Source of the DNA: Mycobacterium sp. DL99
Lineage (GTDB): Bacteria; Actinomycetota; Actinomycetes; Mycobacteriales; Mycobacteriaceae
DNA length: 64,000 nt
Reading direction: 5' to 3'
NCBI RefSeq assembly: GCF_004762045.1
Contig: NZ_SJOM01000007.1
Coordinates: 2,663,655 to 2,727,654 of the forward strand
Part shown: piece after piece, positions 36,000 to 43,654 of the stretch
Position numbering within the stretch: the first letter of the stretch is position 1
Layout of the letters: each line of letters opens with the position of its first letter
Made by a program: the position numbers and the translations under genes
Notes under the pieces: model-generated
What the model was told of the DNA's origin: nothing
Databases searched by the model: none
Seen by the model: only the letters and a program-made list of their open reading frames with translations

Positions 36000-36425
36000 T
36001 CAGGACACCCAGGGCCCGAAGCCGCCGACCTTGTCGATCCGGATGCGGGTGAGCCAGCCGGCCGGTGCGTCCTTCGGCGGGAACGGAACGTTCGGTGGGG
36101 AAAGCGTCTGCGCCAGTTCCTTGAGAAGTTCCGGTGCGCCGCCCTCGACGATGCGTGCCGTGCCGGTGATGGACAGGTAGGGACGCATCGTGTCGCGCAG
36201 CGGACCGGTGTCGGCGATCGTTACGGCGACCCGCGGGTCGCGGCGGACGTTGCGGACCTTCTTGTGTTCGGCCAGATGCGCGGTGACGAGCTCGTCGCCG
36301 TCCGGGGTGGACTGCAACGCCACCCAGACCAGCGATACCTGCGGGCTGCCGTCCGGATTCAGTGTTACGAGAGTGGCGTCGGCACCTGCGCCGATGAATT
36401 CGCGTGCGGCGTCGTTGAGTTTCAC
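36000..36425 (-). CDS. PPOX-class F420/FMN-dependent protein
   Basis: A 141-residue split-barrel flavin/deazaflavin-binding protein. Opening segment GADATLVTLNPDGSPQVSLVWVAL, then HKKVRNVRRDPRVAVTIAD and YLSITGTARIVEGG match F420-dependent pyridoxamine-phosphate-oxidase-like proteins of mycobacteria. An actual substrate cannot be read from sequence. About 40 nt downstream of clpC2 on the same strand, so possibly cotranscribed. Confidence 0.84.
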   Translation of the reverse strand: MKLNDAAREFIGAGADATLVTLNPDGSPQVSLVWVALQSTPDGDELVTAHLAEHKKVRNVRRDPRVAVTIADTGPLRDTMRPYLSITGTARIVEGGAPELLKELAQTLSPPNVPFPPKDAPAGWLTRIRIDKVGGFGPWVS

Positions 36426-36465
36426 ATCTGGTTCTACGGCTACGGGGGCGCTTTCATTCCAGGTG

Positions 36466-37212
36466 TCAGTCCTCGGCGGTGTCTTGATCTTTCCCAGTCA
36501 ACGATTCCAGGGCGGCGGTCAGTTCGGTCTCGAACCGTTGCGGGTCGGCGCCGAGGCGGTGCAGCGGTCCGTCCTCGGCTTCGGCCTCGGCCAGGGCGAG
36601 CAGGATGTGTTCGGTGCCGATGTAGTTGTGGCCCAGCCGAAGTGCTTGGCGGAAGGTCAGTTCCAGCGCCTTCTTGGCGCCCCCGTTGAACGGGATCAGT
36701 GCCGGAACCTCGCCGGCGGGTGGCGGAAGGGTGATGGCGGCCTGGGCGGCCTCGGCGGTGATGCCTTGACTCGCAAGGAGTTTGGCGGCGAGTCCGTCGG
36801 GTTCGGAGAACAGTGCCAGCAGCAGGTGCTCGGGAGTGATCTCCGCGTTGCCGGCCGCGTGCGCGGTGTTCTGGGAGACGACGACGACGTTGCGGGCCCG
36901 CGGGGTGAACCGGCCGAATCCGGCATTCGGGTCGAGTGCGGCCGGGTCGAAATCGGGAACTTTTGGCACAAAGCGCTTCTGGACCGCCTGCTTGGTGACG
37001 CCCATGGCCTTGCCGATGTCGGTCCATGAGGCGCCCGAGCGGCGGGCCTGGTCGACGAAATGTCCGATGAGGTGGTCGGCGATGTCGCCGAGGGCGTCCG
37101 CGGCGATCACCGCATCGATCAACTGTTCAAGAGGTTCGGTGTGAGCCTTCTTGATCGCGCCGATGAGGTCGTCGAGACGGACGGGGTTGGTGACGGTGAC
37201 GGGTTGGCTCAT
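36466..37212 (-). CDS. clpC2: ClpC2-like Clp N-domain protein with DNA-binding N-terminus
   Basis: A 248-residue protein. The N-terminal 80 residues contain a helix-turn-helix-like segment SGASWTDIGKAMGVTKQAVQKRF (partly: GVTKQAVQKR). The C-terminal 150 form a Clp N-domain with two repeats, FTPRARNVVVVSQNTAHAAGN...ITPEHLLLALFSE and ALELTFRQALRLGHNYIGTEHILLAL (quoted in part). There is no ATPase module. It matches Rv2667. ClpC2 has been reported to bind ClpC1-targeting antibiotics such as cyclomarin, protecting the cell, and I recall autoregulation. Two palindromes overlie its promoter here. Start ATG 37212, 6 nt after TAGAGT, so leaderless. Confidence 0.88.
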   Translation of the reverse strand: MSQPVTVTNPVRLDDLIGAIKKAHTEPLEQLIDAVIAADALGDIADHLIGHFVDQARRSGASWTDIGKAMGVTKQAVQKRFVPKVPDFDPAALDPNAGFGRFTPRARNVVVVSQNTAHAAGNAEITPEHLLLALFSEPDGLAAKLLASQGITAEAAQAAITLPPPAGEVPALIPFNGGAKKALELTFRQALRLGHNYIGTEHILLALAEAEAEDGPLHRLGADPQRFETELTAALESLTGKDQDTAED

Positions 37213-37213
37213 G

Positions 37214-37232
37214 CGTCAACTCTAAGTTGACG
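37214..37232. promoter_or_regulatory. clpC2 operator, copy 1
   Basis: CGTCAAC-N5-GTTGACG, a perfect 7-bp-arm dyad starting 2 nt upstream of the clpC2 ATG. It overlaps the -10 element TAGAGT (37219-37224). The same motif recurs at 37239-37263 with centres 28 bp apart. Confidence 0.75.
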
Positions 37233-37247
37233 ACCCGTCATCGTCAA
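37219..37247 (-). promoter_or_regulatory. clpC2 promoter
   Basis: Read on the minus strand: TTGACG (-35, 37247-37242), a 17-nt spacer, TAGAGT (-10, 37224-37219), then 6 nt to the ATG. This is a near-consensus housekeeping promoter for a leaderless mRNA, completely covered by the two palindromes. Confidence 0.75.
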
Positions 37248-37263
37248 CCGCAAGTTGACGATG
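37239..37263. promoter_or_regulatory. clpC2 operator, copy 2
   Basis: CATCGTCAAC-N5-GTTGACGATG, a perfect 10-bp-arm dyad with the same CGTCAAC/GTTGACG core as copy 1. It covers the -35 of the clpC2 promoter. Confidence 0.75.
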
Positions 37264-37324
37264 GAGGCTGTCGGCGACGTAGTGGCCGGGCATCGACCCG
37301 CGCGGATCGGGCAAGATAGCGCCG

Positions 37325-38722
37325 GTGAATCTCGAAGAGCGTGTGCTCCGGCTCCTGCGACCCGTGCTGCGGCCGGTGATGCGGGTGCTGTCGTTGCGCG
37401 CCATCGTCATCGTCGGTGCACTGTCGGTGGTCGTCACAGTCATCACGCTCGGGACCTGGGTGTGGGTCGGTGTCACCAACGACCAGTACAGCCAGCTGGA
37501 CCGGCGGCTGGATTCATTGAGCAGTCTGGGTGATGTGAGCACGCTGCTCACCGCCACGAAGCAGGGCTCGGCCGACAAGTCCATGCCGGATGACGGCGGC
37601 CTGGTCCGCACCGCACACATCGGCGGCGTCAGCGTCTCGGTGCCCAGCGACATCGTCCTGCCCCGGTTGGAGAACGGGTACGCCAACACCACGATCGACG
37701 GGGTCGAGTACCGCGTGCGCACGTTCACCGCGGGACCGGCCAGCATCGCGCTCGGCGCACCGCTGGCCGACACGCAACGGCGGATCGACGAGCTGCACCT
37801 GCGGGTGCTGCTGATCTGCGGCGGCGTCATCGGCAGCACCATCGTGGTGGGCTGGGTGATCTCGCTGGTGATGATCACGCCGTTCCGGCTGTTGGCCCAG
37901 CAGGCGCGGGCGATCAACGCCCAGTCCAAGCCGGACGAGGTGCAGGTGCGCGGTGTGCGCGAGGCAGTTCAGATCGCCGAGGCGGTCGAGGGCATGCTGG
38001 CGCGTATCGGCAACGAGCAGGAGCGCACCAAGGCCGCGCTGGAGTCGGCCCGCGATTTCGCCGCAGTGGCCTCCCATGAACTCCGCACCCCGCTGACGGC
38101 GATGCGCACCAATCTGGAAGTGCTGTCCACTCTGGACATGACCGATGAGCAGCGCGAGGAGGTGATCGGGGACGTGCTGCGCACGCAGAGTCGCATCGAG
38201 GGCACCCTGACCGCCCTGGAGCGGTTGGCCCAGGGGGAGTTGACCACGGTCGAGGATTTCGTGCCGATGGATGTCACCGAGCTGCTCGATCGCGCCGCGC
38301 ACGACGCGCTGCGCACGTATCCGGGCTTACGGGCCACTCTGATGCCCTCGCCGACGGTCTTGATGCTGGGCATGCCGGCGGGCCTGCGCTTGGTGATCGA
38401 CAACGCCATCGCCAACGCCGTCAAGCACGGTGGTGCCACCGAAATCCGGCTCAGCGCAGTCAGTTCCGCCGACGACGTGCAGATCGTGGTCGACGACAAC
38501 GGTTCCGGGGTGCCCGAGGCGGAACGGGCCGAGGTGTTCGAGCGGTTCGCCCGTGGCTCGACCGCATCGCGTTCGGGATCCGGTCTGGGTTTGGCGCTGG
38601 TTGCCCAGCAGGCCGAATTGCACGGTGGCACAGCCGCTTTGCTGGAGAGCCCGCTGGGGGGAGCGCGGCTGTTGCTGCGGCTGCCGCTGACCCGGACGCG
38701 CATGGAGGACGCGCCCTTCTAG
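37325..38722 (+). CDS. PrrB-like sensor histidine kinase (orphan)
   Basis: A 465-residue membrane kinase. Helix 1 is about 24-50 and helix 2 about 160-185, enclosing an extracellular sensor of about 110 residues; a HAMP-like segment follows (about 190-235). The dimerisation box is AAVASHELRTPLTAMRTNLEVL with His251; then the N box NAIANAVKHGG and G boxes VDDNGSGVPEAE and GSGLGLALVAQQAELHGG. From residue 215 on it is strikingly similar to PrrB (Rv0902c) as I recall it. No response regulator gene lies next to it. The start is a GTG at 37325, divergent from clpC2. Confidence 0.88.
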   Translation: MNLEERVLRLLRPVLRPVMRVLSLRAIVIVGALSVVVTVITLGTWVWVGVTNDQYSQLDRRLDSLSSLGDVSTLLTATKQGSADKSMPDDGGLVRTAHIGGVSVSVPSDIVLPRLENGYANTTIDGVEYRVRTFTAGPASIALGAPLADTQRRIDELHLRVLLICGGVIGSTIVVGWVISLVMITPFRLLAQQARAINAQSKPDEVQVRGVREAVQIAEAVEGMLARIGNEQERTKAALESARDFAAVASHELRTPLTAMRTNLEVLSTLDMTDEQREEVIGDVLRTQSRIEGTLTALERLAQGELTTVEDFVPMDVTELLDRAAHDALRTYPGLRATLMPSPTVLMLGMPAGLRLVIDNAIANAVKHGGATEIRLSAVSSADDVQIVVDDNGSGVPEAERAEVFERFARGSTASRSGSGLGLALVAQQAELHGGTAALLESPLGGARLLLRLPLTRTRMEDAPF

Positions 38723-38724
38723 GT

Positions 38725-39096
38725 TCAGGGGTGCGCAGGTTCCCCGGTGACGCGGTGATCGGCGTGGTTGAGTCCCTCCTGGACCAGACGGCTCAGATGC
38801 CCGTCGCGCAGCCGATAGAAGACCCGTCGTCCGTCCTTGCGGGTTTCAACCATGCGGGCGAAACGGAGTTTTGCCAGGTGTTGACTGATCGAGGTGCGAG
38901 AGGCTCCGGTGGCCTCGGCAAGTGCGGTCACATCGGCCTCGCCCTGGGTCAGGAGCCATAGCAGGTGCAGTCGGGTCCGATCCGCCAGCATTCGGAACGT
39001 CTCGCTGGCGACGTCGAGCCTCTCCTGGTTTGGTGCGCCCTCATGGACCAGGCTGTCCTGCAACCGCGACGATGGGCTCCCGGGCCGTGGTGCCAT
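38725..39096 (-). CDS. ArsR/SmtB-family regulator
   Basis: A 123-residue winged-helix regulator: ASETFRMLADRTRLHLLWLLTQGEADVTALAEATGASRTSISQHLAKLRFARMV (quoted in parts: GASRTSISQHLAKLR as recognition helix) then ETRKDGRRVFYRLRDGHL as wing. A C-terminal HADHR segment (His-Ala-Asp-His) could contribute to an alpha-5 metal site; there is no Cys in alpha-3. It starts inside the MFS gene, overlapping it by 56 nt, so it is translated from the same mRNA. A palindrome upstream of the MFS gene is the likely operator. Confidence 0.85.
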   Translation of the reverse strand: MAPRPGSPSSRLQDSLVHEGAPNQERLDVASETFRMLADRTRLHLLWLLTQGEADVTALAEATGASRTSISQHLAKLRFARMVETRKDGRRVFYRLRDGHLSRLVQEGLNHADHRVTGEPAHP

Positions 39097-40315
39097 GGAA
39101 CTCCCTCCCGTGACGCGGCCACATCGTGACTGCCGCCAGTGTCGCGAGTGTAGCCAGTGCGGCCAATAACAGGGCGGCAACAGCCTGGTTGAGCGTGGCG
39201 CCGACCCAGCCGGCCATCGGGTACGTGAGCAGAAAACCGGCGTGCGACAGCGAGAACTGCGCGGTGAAGACCTCGGTGCGGTTCTGGACGGTCGAGTTGC
39301 GGCGCAGTAGGCGGGCTGACGGAGTGTTGATCATCGAGGTGCCTGCACCGGTGATCGCCCACAGTGTGCACATGGCGATCCACCCCGCGGCTCCGGAGGG
39401 TGTGGCCAGGATGAAAAGGGTTGTGGTGCAGAGTGCTCCGGTGCAAGCTGCGGCACCGACGAGCATGACCGTGCGGTCGGAGATCAGATTGAGTAGGCGG
39501 GGCACAGTCAATGCGACCAGCATTGAACCACCGCCGAAACACGCCAGCGCTATCGCAAGACCACTGTCCTGACCGTCGAGCAGGGTTCGGACGTAGATCA
39601 CAGTGTTGACCACCACCAGTGCGGTGGCTGCCGCGACGACGACGTTGAGGGCCAGCAGGGCGCGCAGGTCTGGAGATGACCGCATGATGTGTGCACCGTT
39701 GAGCAGGCGGTCCCGAAATTGAGCCGGGCGTGGGGCCTGCGGGGCAGCGGGGACTCGTGCCAGCGAGATGGCGGTGGCCGACGACAGGAATCCCACGACG
39801 GTTCCGAGGAACAGGGTGGGATAGCCGACCACGGTCAGCAGGGCCGCCGCGAGCATCGGGCTGGCCAGTGATTCCAGGTCGTAGGCGAGGCGGGACAACG
39901 ATAGTGCCTTCGTGTACGTGTGCTCGTCTGCCAGGGCTGATGCGATCACCGCCTGATAGGCGGGCGTGAAGGTGGCCGATGCGGCCTGTAGCAGAAATAC
40001 CAAAAGGTATATCTGCCAGACGGATTCGACGAACGGTAAGCAGAGCGCGACCGCGGCTCGCAGCACATCGGTCGCGATGAGGACCGACCGGGGCCGTAAT
40101 CGCGAGGTGGCCGCGGCCATCAGCGGGGCCGCGAAGACGTAGGCGGTCATCTTGATCGCCAGGGCGGTTCCCAGCACGGCCCCGGCGTTGTCGGCGGCGA
40201 CGTCGTAGGCCAGTAACCCCAGGGCGACGGTCAGCAGACCGGTGCCCAGCAGCGCTACGACCTGCGCCGCGTACAGGCGCCGGAACAGCGGGATGCGCAG
40301 GGGATGGCTCGCCAC
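39041..40315 (-). CDS. MFS efflux-type transporter
   Basis: A 424-residue major facilitator with about 12 helices, of the MFS_3/enterobactin-exporter-like kind: RLYAAQVVALLGTGLLTVALGLLAYDV in helix 1, loop motif A-like SRLRPRSVLIATDVLRA, QAASATFTPAYQAVIASAL in helix 4-5. Paired with an ArsR regulator, it probably exports a metal or metalloid-related or toxic compound, but the substrate is unknown. The GTG at 40315 lies 6 nt after a CATACT -10, suggesting a leaderless mRNA. Confidence 0.85.
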   Translation of the reverse strand: MASHPLRIPLFRRLYAAQVVALLGTGLLTVALGLLAYDVAADNAGAVLGTALAIKMTAYVFAAPLMAAATSRLRPRSVLIATDVLRAAVALCLPFVESVWQIYLLVFLLQAASATFTPAYQAVIASALADEHTYTKALSLSRLAYDLESLASPMLAAALLTVVGYPTLFLGTVVGFLSSATAISLARVPAAPQAPRPAQFRDRLLNGAHIMRSSPDLRALLALNVVVAAATALVVVNTVIYVRTLLDGQDSGLAIALACFGGGSMLVALTVPRLLNLISDRTVMLVGAAACTGALCTTTLFILATPSGAAGWIAMCTLWAITGAGTSMINTPSARLLRRNSTVQNRTEVFTAQFSLSHAGFLLTYPMAGWVGATLNQAVAALLLAALATLATLAAVTMWPRHGREFHGTTAREPIVAVAGQPGP

Positions 40316-40334
40316 GCCACCAGTATGTCAATAC

Positions 40335-40350
40335 GTGCGCAATTGCGCAC
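40335..40350. promoter_or_regulatory. Operator palindrome for the ArsR/MFS operon
   Basis: GTGCGCAATTGCGCAC, a perfect 16-bp palindrome 20 bp upstream of the MFS start. It lies between a CATACT -10 (40322-40327) and the TATAGG segment where a -35 would be, the expected place for a repressor of the ArsR type. Confidence 0.7.
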
Positions 40351-40398
40351 CTATAGTTTTAGCCTGATCCTGTAGCCACGTAATCGGCACGCAAAGCG

Positions 40399-41061
40399 TC
40401 AGCAGTCCTGAACGGGTGACCGGGCCAGGATTTCGTCGAGGAAGCCCGCGGCCTCGCGCCCGGCGCGTTCCACATCGCCGGCGGCGATCGCCTCGACGAG
40501 GTCGTCGTGCGGGAACATGCCGCCGGGAGCCGCACTCGTGGTCGCGACGCTGGCGGTGATCGCCTCCAGTAGCCCGCGGTAGATCTCGATCAGCACCGGG
40601 TTGTGCGAAGCGCGCACGACGGCCAGGTGGAACTCGGTGTCGGAGTGGGTGAACTGCGCGTGGTCGGTGGTGTCGGTGTGTGCGAGGTGGGCGCGTAACT
40701 CGGCGAGGTCTGCTTCGGTGCGCGCGGTGGCGGCCAGGCGGGCGCCTTCCACCTCGAGGCAGCGTCGGACCTGCAGCACATCGCGTAGCTCGGATCCGCA
40801 CAGCCGGCGCAGCGCTGCCGATACCTCGCTGGTGGCGCGCACGTAGGTGCCGTCGCCCTGTCGGACTTCGAAGATGCCGTTGTGTGCCAGTGCCCGGATG
40901 GCTTCGCGCACGGTGTTGCGTCCCACCCCGAGCGCCTCGACCAGTTCGGATTCGGTGGGGATCCGGCTGTCGACCGGCCATTCGCCGGAGGTGACCAGGG
41001 TGCGCAGTTGCTCGATGACCTGATCGACCAGGCCCGTGCGTCGCGTTGTGGCGAGCGGCAC
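40399..41061 (-). CDS. GntR-family (FadR subfamily) regulator
   Basis: A 220-residue regulator. The winged helix is QVIEQLRTLVTSGEWPVDSRIPTESELVEALGVGRNTVREAIRALAHNGIFEVRQGDGTYV (partly quoted: GVGRNTVREAIRAL). The helical C-domain FCD has the metal-binding pattern TDAQ-like HSDTEFHLAVVRASHNPVL plus a late FPHDDLVEAI His. It is divergent from the CynX-like transporter gene, 48 nt apart, which is its probable target; a dyad lies between. Confidence 0.87.
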   Translation of the reverse strand: MPLATTRRTGLVDQVIEQLRTLVTSGEWPVDSRIPTESELVEALGVGRNTVREAIRALAHNGIFEVRQGDGTYVRATSEVSAALRRLCGSELRDVLQVRRCLEVEGARLAATARTEADLAELRAHLAHTDTTDHAQFTHSDTEFHLAVVRASHNPVLIEIYRGLLEAITASVATTSAAPGGMFPHDDLVEAIAAGDVERAGREAAGFLDEILARSPVQDC

Positions 41062-41074
41062 TCGAAAGTCCTTT

Positions 41075-41091
41075 CATCCAATCATGGGATG
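41075..41091. promoter_or_regulatory. Putative GntR operator
   Basis: CATCC-N7-GGATG dyad (CATCCAATCATGGGATG) located in the 47-bp space between the divergent gntR and cynX-like genes. Short arms, so moderate confidence. Confidence 0.45.
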
Positions 41092-41108
41092 TATGGCATC
41101 ATAGCCGG

Positions 41109-42362
41109 GTGAGTGGGACCCTGCGCAAAGAAACCCTGAACAGTTACGAGCACGATCTGGAGCTCGAGCTCGACGGTGCCGTAGAGGTCCGTCCCGGGAC
41201 GATGGCGGCAGGCGGTGCCCTGCTGGTCGTGGCGGTGGTCCTGACCGCGCTGAACCTGCGCCCGGCGATCACCAGTATCGGACCGGTCCTCGGGGAAATG
41301 CGCGAATCGCTCGGGGCCTCGGCAGTCTGGGCCGGCGTGCTGACGACTCTGCCGGGGCTGTGCTTTGCGGCAGCCGGACTGACCGCACCGTGGTTGGCCC
41401 GCCGGATCGGGTTGGGCCGGGCGATCTCGGTCGCTCTGGTGATCCTCAGCATCGGCCTGGTCGCCCGGGTGCTGGACGGCCCGTACGTGGTGATCGGCGG
41501 AACGCTGGTGGCCACCGGGGGTATCGCACTGGTCAACGTGCTCATCCCCGTCGTCATCAAGGGTTCGTTCCCCGCCCGGATCGGCCTGATGACCGGCGTG
41601 TATACCGCCGCACTGCAGGGCGGCGGGGCACTGGGATCTGCGGTCACCCCGCCGCTGGAGCCACTGCTCGGTGGCTGGCGGGGAGCGTTGGGCTCCTGGG
41701 CCCTGGTGGCCGTCGTCGCGCTGCTGTTCTGGCTGGTGGGCGCGCGGGGAATCAGCACGGCCCGCACCGAAGCGGCCTCGTCGGGGACGACCGGTCGCTC
41801 GCTGCTGCGCAGCCCGCTGGCCTGGACCATCACGTTGTTCTTCGGCTGCCAGTCGTTCCTGGCGTACATCGTCATGGGCTGGCTGCCCGAGGTGTTCATC
41901 GACAGCGGCGTCAGCAAGACCGACGCCGGTCTCCTGCTCGGGTTGGTGTCCATCCTGGCCGTCCCGATCAGCCTGATCGTTCCGCCGCTGGCGGCCAAGC
42001 AGAAGAACCAGAGTGGCTGGATCGTGGGGCTCGGCGTGGTCGGGATGGTCGGGATGATCGGCCTGCTCGTCGATCCCGGCGCGGCGCCGTTGCTGTGGAG
42101 CTTCTTCGTGGGCATCGGGATGAGCGTGTTCTCGTTGGCGCTCACCGTGATTGCGCTGCGCGCGCGGAACGCCGAGGACACTGCGCGGCTCTCGGGGATG
42201 GCGCAGGGCTTCGGGTACCTGCTGGCCGGTGTGGGTCCGTTCTTGTTCGGGCTCCTGCACAACATGACCGCCGGCTGGACGGCGCCGTTTGCCATGATGC
42301 TGGTGATCTACCTGGTGCAGATGGTGGCGGGTGCGCTCGCCGGCCGTAACCGCTACGTCTAG
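41109..42362 (+). CDS. CynX/NimT-family MFS transporter
   Basis: A 417-residue transporter with about 12 helices. The N-terminal LTALNLRPAITSIGPVLGEMRESLG is the CynX/NimT signature, found in cyanate and 2-nitroimidazole transporters. GLCFAAAGLTAPWLARRIGLG follows. A 35-residue hydrophilic head (LELELDGAVEVRPG) precedes helix 1. The substrate is unknown. The start GTG at 41109 is divergent from a FadR-type regulator. Confidence 0.87.
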   Translation: MSGTLRKETLNSYEHDLELELDGAVEVRPGTMAAGGALLVVAVVLTALNLRPAITSIGPVLGEMRESLGASAVWAGVLTTLPGLCFAAAGLTAPWLARRIGLGRAISVALVILSIGLVARVLDGPYVVIGGTLVATGGIALVNVLIPVVIKGSFPARIGLMTGVYTAALQGGGALGSAVTPPLEPLLGGWRGALGSWALVAVVALLFWLVGARGISTARTEAASSGTTGRSLLRSPLAWTITLFFGCQSFLAYIVMGWLPEVFIDSGVSKTDAGLLLGLVSILAVPISLIVPPLAAKQKNQSGWIVGLGVVGMVGMIGLLVDPGAAPLLWSFFVGIGMSVFSLALTVIALRARNAEDTARLSGMAQGFGYLLAGVGPFLFGLLHNMTAGWTAPFAMMLVIYLVQMVAGALAGRNRYV

Positions 42363-42363
42363 G

Positions 42364-42383
42364 TCACAAGCCTGGTTTGTGGC
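42364..42383. promoter_or_regulatory. LysR-type box upstream of the TDT transporter gene
   Basis: TCACAAGCCTGGTTTGTGGC, 56 bp before the transporter GTG. It matches the reverse complement of 44611-44630 (next to the lysR start) at 18 of 20 positions and has the TCACAA-N7-TTGTGg dyad of a T-N11-A type LysR site. Confidence 0.7.
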
Positions 42384-42438
42384 CCCACAACATCGCGGTG
42401 CCTACCGGTGATCGCTTGCCGCCGCGAACATTGTTGAC

Positions 42439-43578
42439 GTGACCACCTACACCGCCTCGAGGCCGTTCCATACCGCTCTGCTGGACACCGCTGCGCTGGA
42501 CGAGTTGGACAGTGCGGGTTCGGCCTTCCGGCACATCACGCCGAACTGGTTCGCCTCGGTGATGGGTACCGGAATCGTCGCGACGGCCGCGGCCACCCTG
42601 CCGCTGCATCTGCCGGGTCTGCACGGATTCGCCACTGCGGTCTGGATTCTCGCCGGCACCGTGTTGGTGGTGCTCACCGCGGCGTTCGCCACGCACTGGA
42701 TCCGGCACCGCGAACAGGCGAAAGCCTATGCCGCGCATCATGTGGTGGGTCAGTTCTACGGGGCCCCGGCCATGGCGCTGCTCACCGTCGGTGCGGGGTC
42801 GCTGCTGCTCGGGCCCGCCATCATCGGTCCGTCCGCGGCGCTGGCGCTGGACGTGGTGCTGTGGACCGCCGGTACGGTATTGGGATTGGTTGTCGCCCTG
42901 TGGCTTCCGTTCGCGATGATCACCCGGGAGGACCACGCCGATGTGGAGGCGGTCCCGGCCTGGATGATGCCCGTTGTTTCACCCATGGTCTCGGCGTCTA
43001 CCGGTGCCCTGCTGCTGTCACACCTCGGTCCGGGGCAGGCGGGGATGACCCTGCTGGTGGCCTGCTATGCCATGTTCGGCCTGAGCCTGCTGGCCGGCCT
43101 GATCACCACGACCATGGTGTACTCGCGGCTCATGCACGGGGGCTTCGGCCAGGTGCAGGCGATTCCCACGGTGTGGATCGTGCTGGGTGTCGTCGGCCAG
43201 TCGATCACCGCGGCCAATCTGCTGGCCGCCCATGCCGGATCGGTGCTCACCGATGCGGCCACGGTGTCGGCGCTGCATGCCTTCGGCGTCGTGTACGGCC
43301 TGGTGATGGGTGGATTCGGGGCGTTCGTGTTCTGCCTCGCGACGGCGCTGACTGTGCATGCGGTGCGGCGCGGATTGTCGTTCAGCCTGACCTGGTGGAG
43401 CTTCACCTTCCCGGTGGGCACCTGCGTGACCGGTGCGTCCGCGTTGGGTGCCGCCACCGGTGCGGTGGCCATCTCCTGGCTTGCGGTCGCGTTGTACGTA
43501 CTGTTGCTCGGCGCTTGGGCGACCGTCGCCACCAACACATTGCGCGGGGTGCGGTCCGGTCAGCTACTGCGCGGCTGA
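42439..43578 (+). CDS. TDT-family (SLAC1/TehA-like) anion transporter
   Basis: A 379-residue membrane protein with ten helices. ITPNWFASVMGTGIVATAAATLPL at residues 35-58 is the hallmark start of tellurite-resistance/dicarboxylate transporters (TehA, Mae1, sulfite exporter SSU1). A LysR box precedes it, and a convergent LysR gene follows. Sulfite, nitrate, malate or other anions are possible substrates. The gene begins with a GTG at 42439. Confidence 0.86.
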   Translation: MTTYTASRPFHTALLDTAALDELDSAGSAFRHITPNWFASVMGTGIVATAAATLPLHLPGLHGFATAVWILAGTVLVVLTAAFATHWIRHREQAKAYAAHHVVGQFYGAPAMALLTVGAGSLLLGPAIIGPSAALALDVVLWTAGTVLGLVVALWLPFAMITREDHADVEAVPAWMMPVVSPMVSASTGALLLSHLGPGQAGMTLLVACYAMFGLSLLAGLITTTMVYSRLMHGGFGQVQAIPTVWIVLGVVGQSITAANLLAAHAGSVLTDAATVSALHAFGVVYGLVMGGFGAFVFCLATALTVHAVRRGLSFSLTWWSFTFPVGTCVTGASALGAATGAVAISWLAVALYVLLLGAWATVATNTLRGVRSGQLLRG

Positions 43579-43591
43579 CCCTTGGCGGTTG

Positions 43592-43654
43592 CGCCGAGTG
43601 TGACGCAGAGGTCGTAAATCCATTGCGGAAACGACCTTTGCGTCACTCTCGGCG
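43592..43654. repeat. Inverted repeat between convergent genes
   Basis: Arms of 24 bp: 43592-43615 (CGCCGAGTGTGACGCAGAGG...) and 43631-43654, matching as inverse complements except one wobble and one mismatch, with a 15-nt loop. The right arm covers the last codons of the lysR gene. A likely bidirectional terminator or a dispersed intergenic hairpin; a partial copy (GCGCCGAGTGCGACGC) is seen near 53513. Confidence 0.6.
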
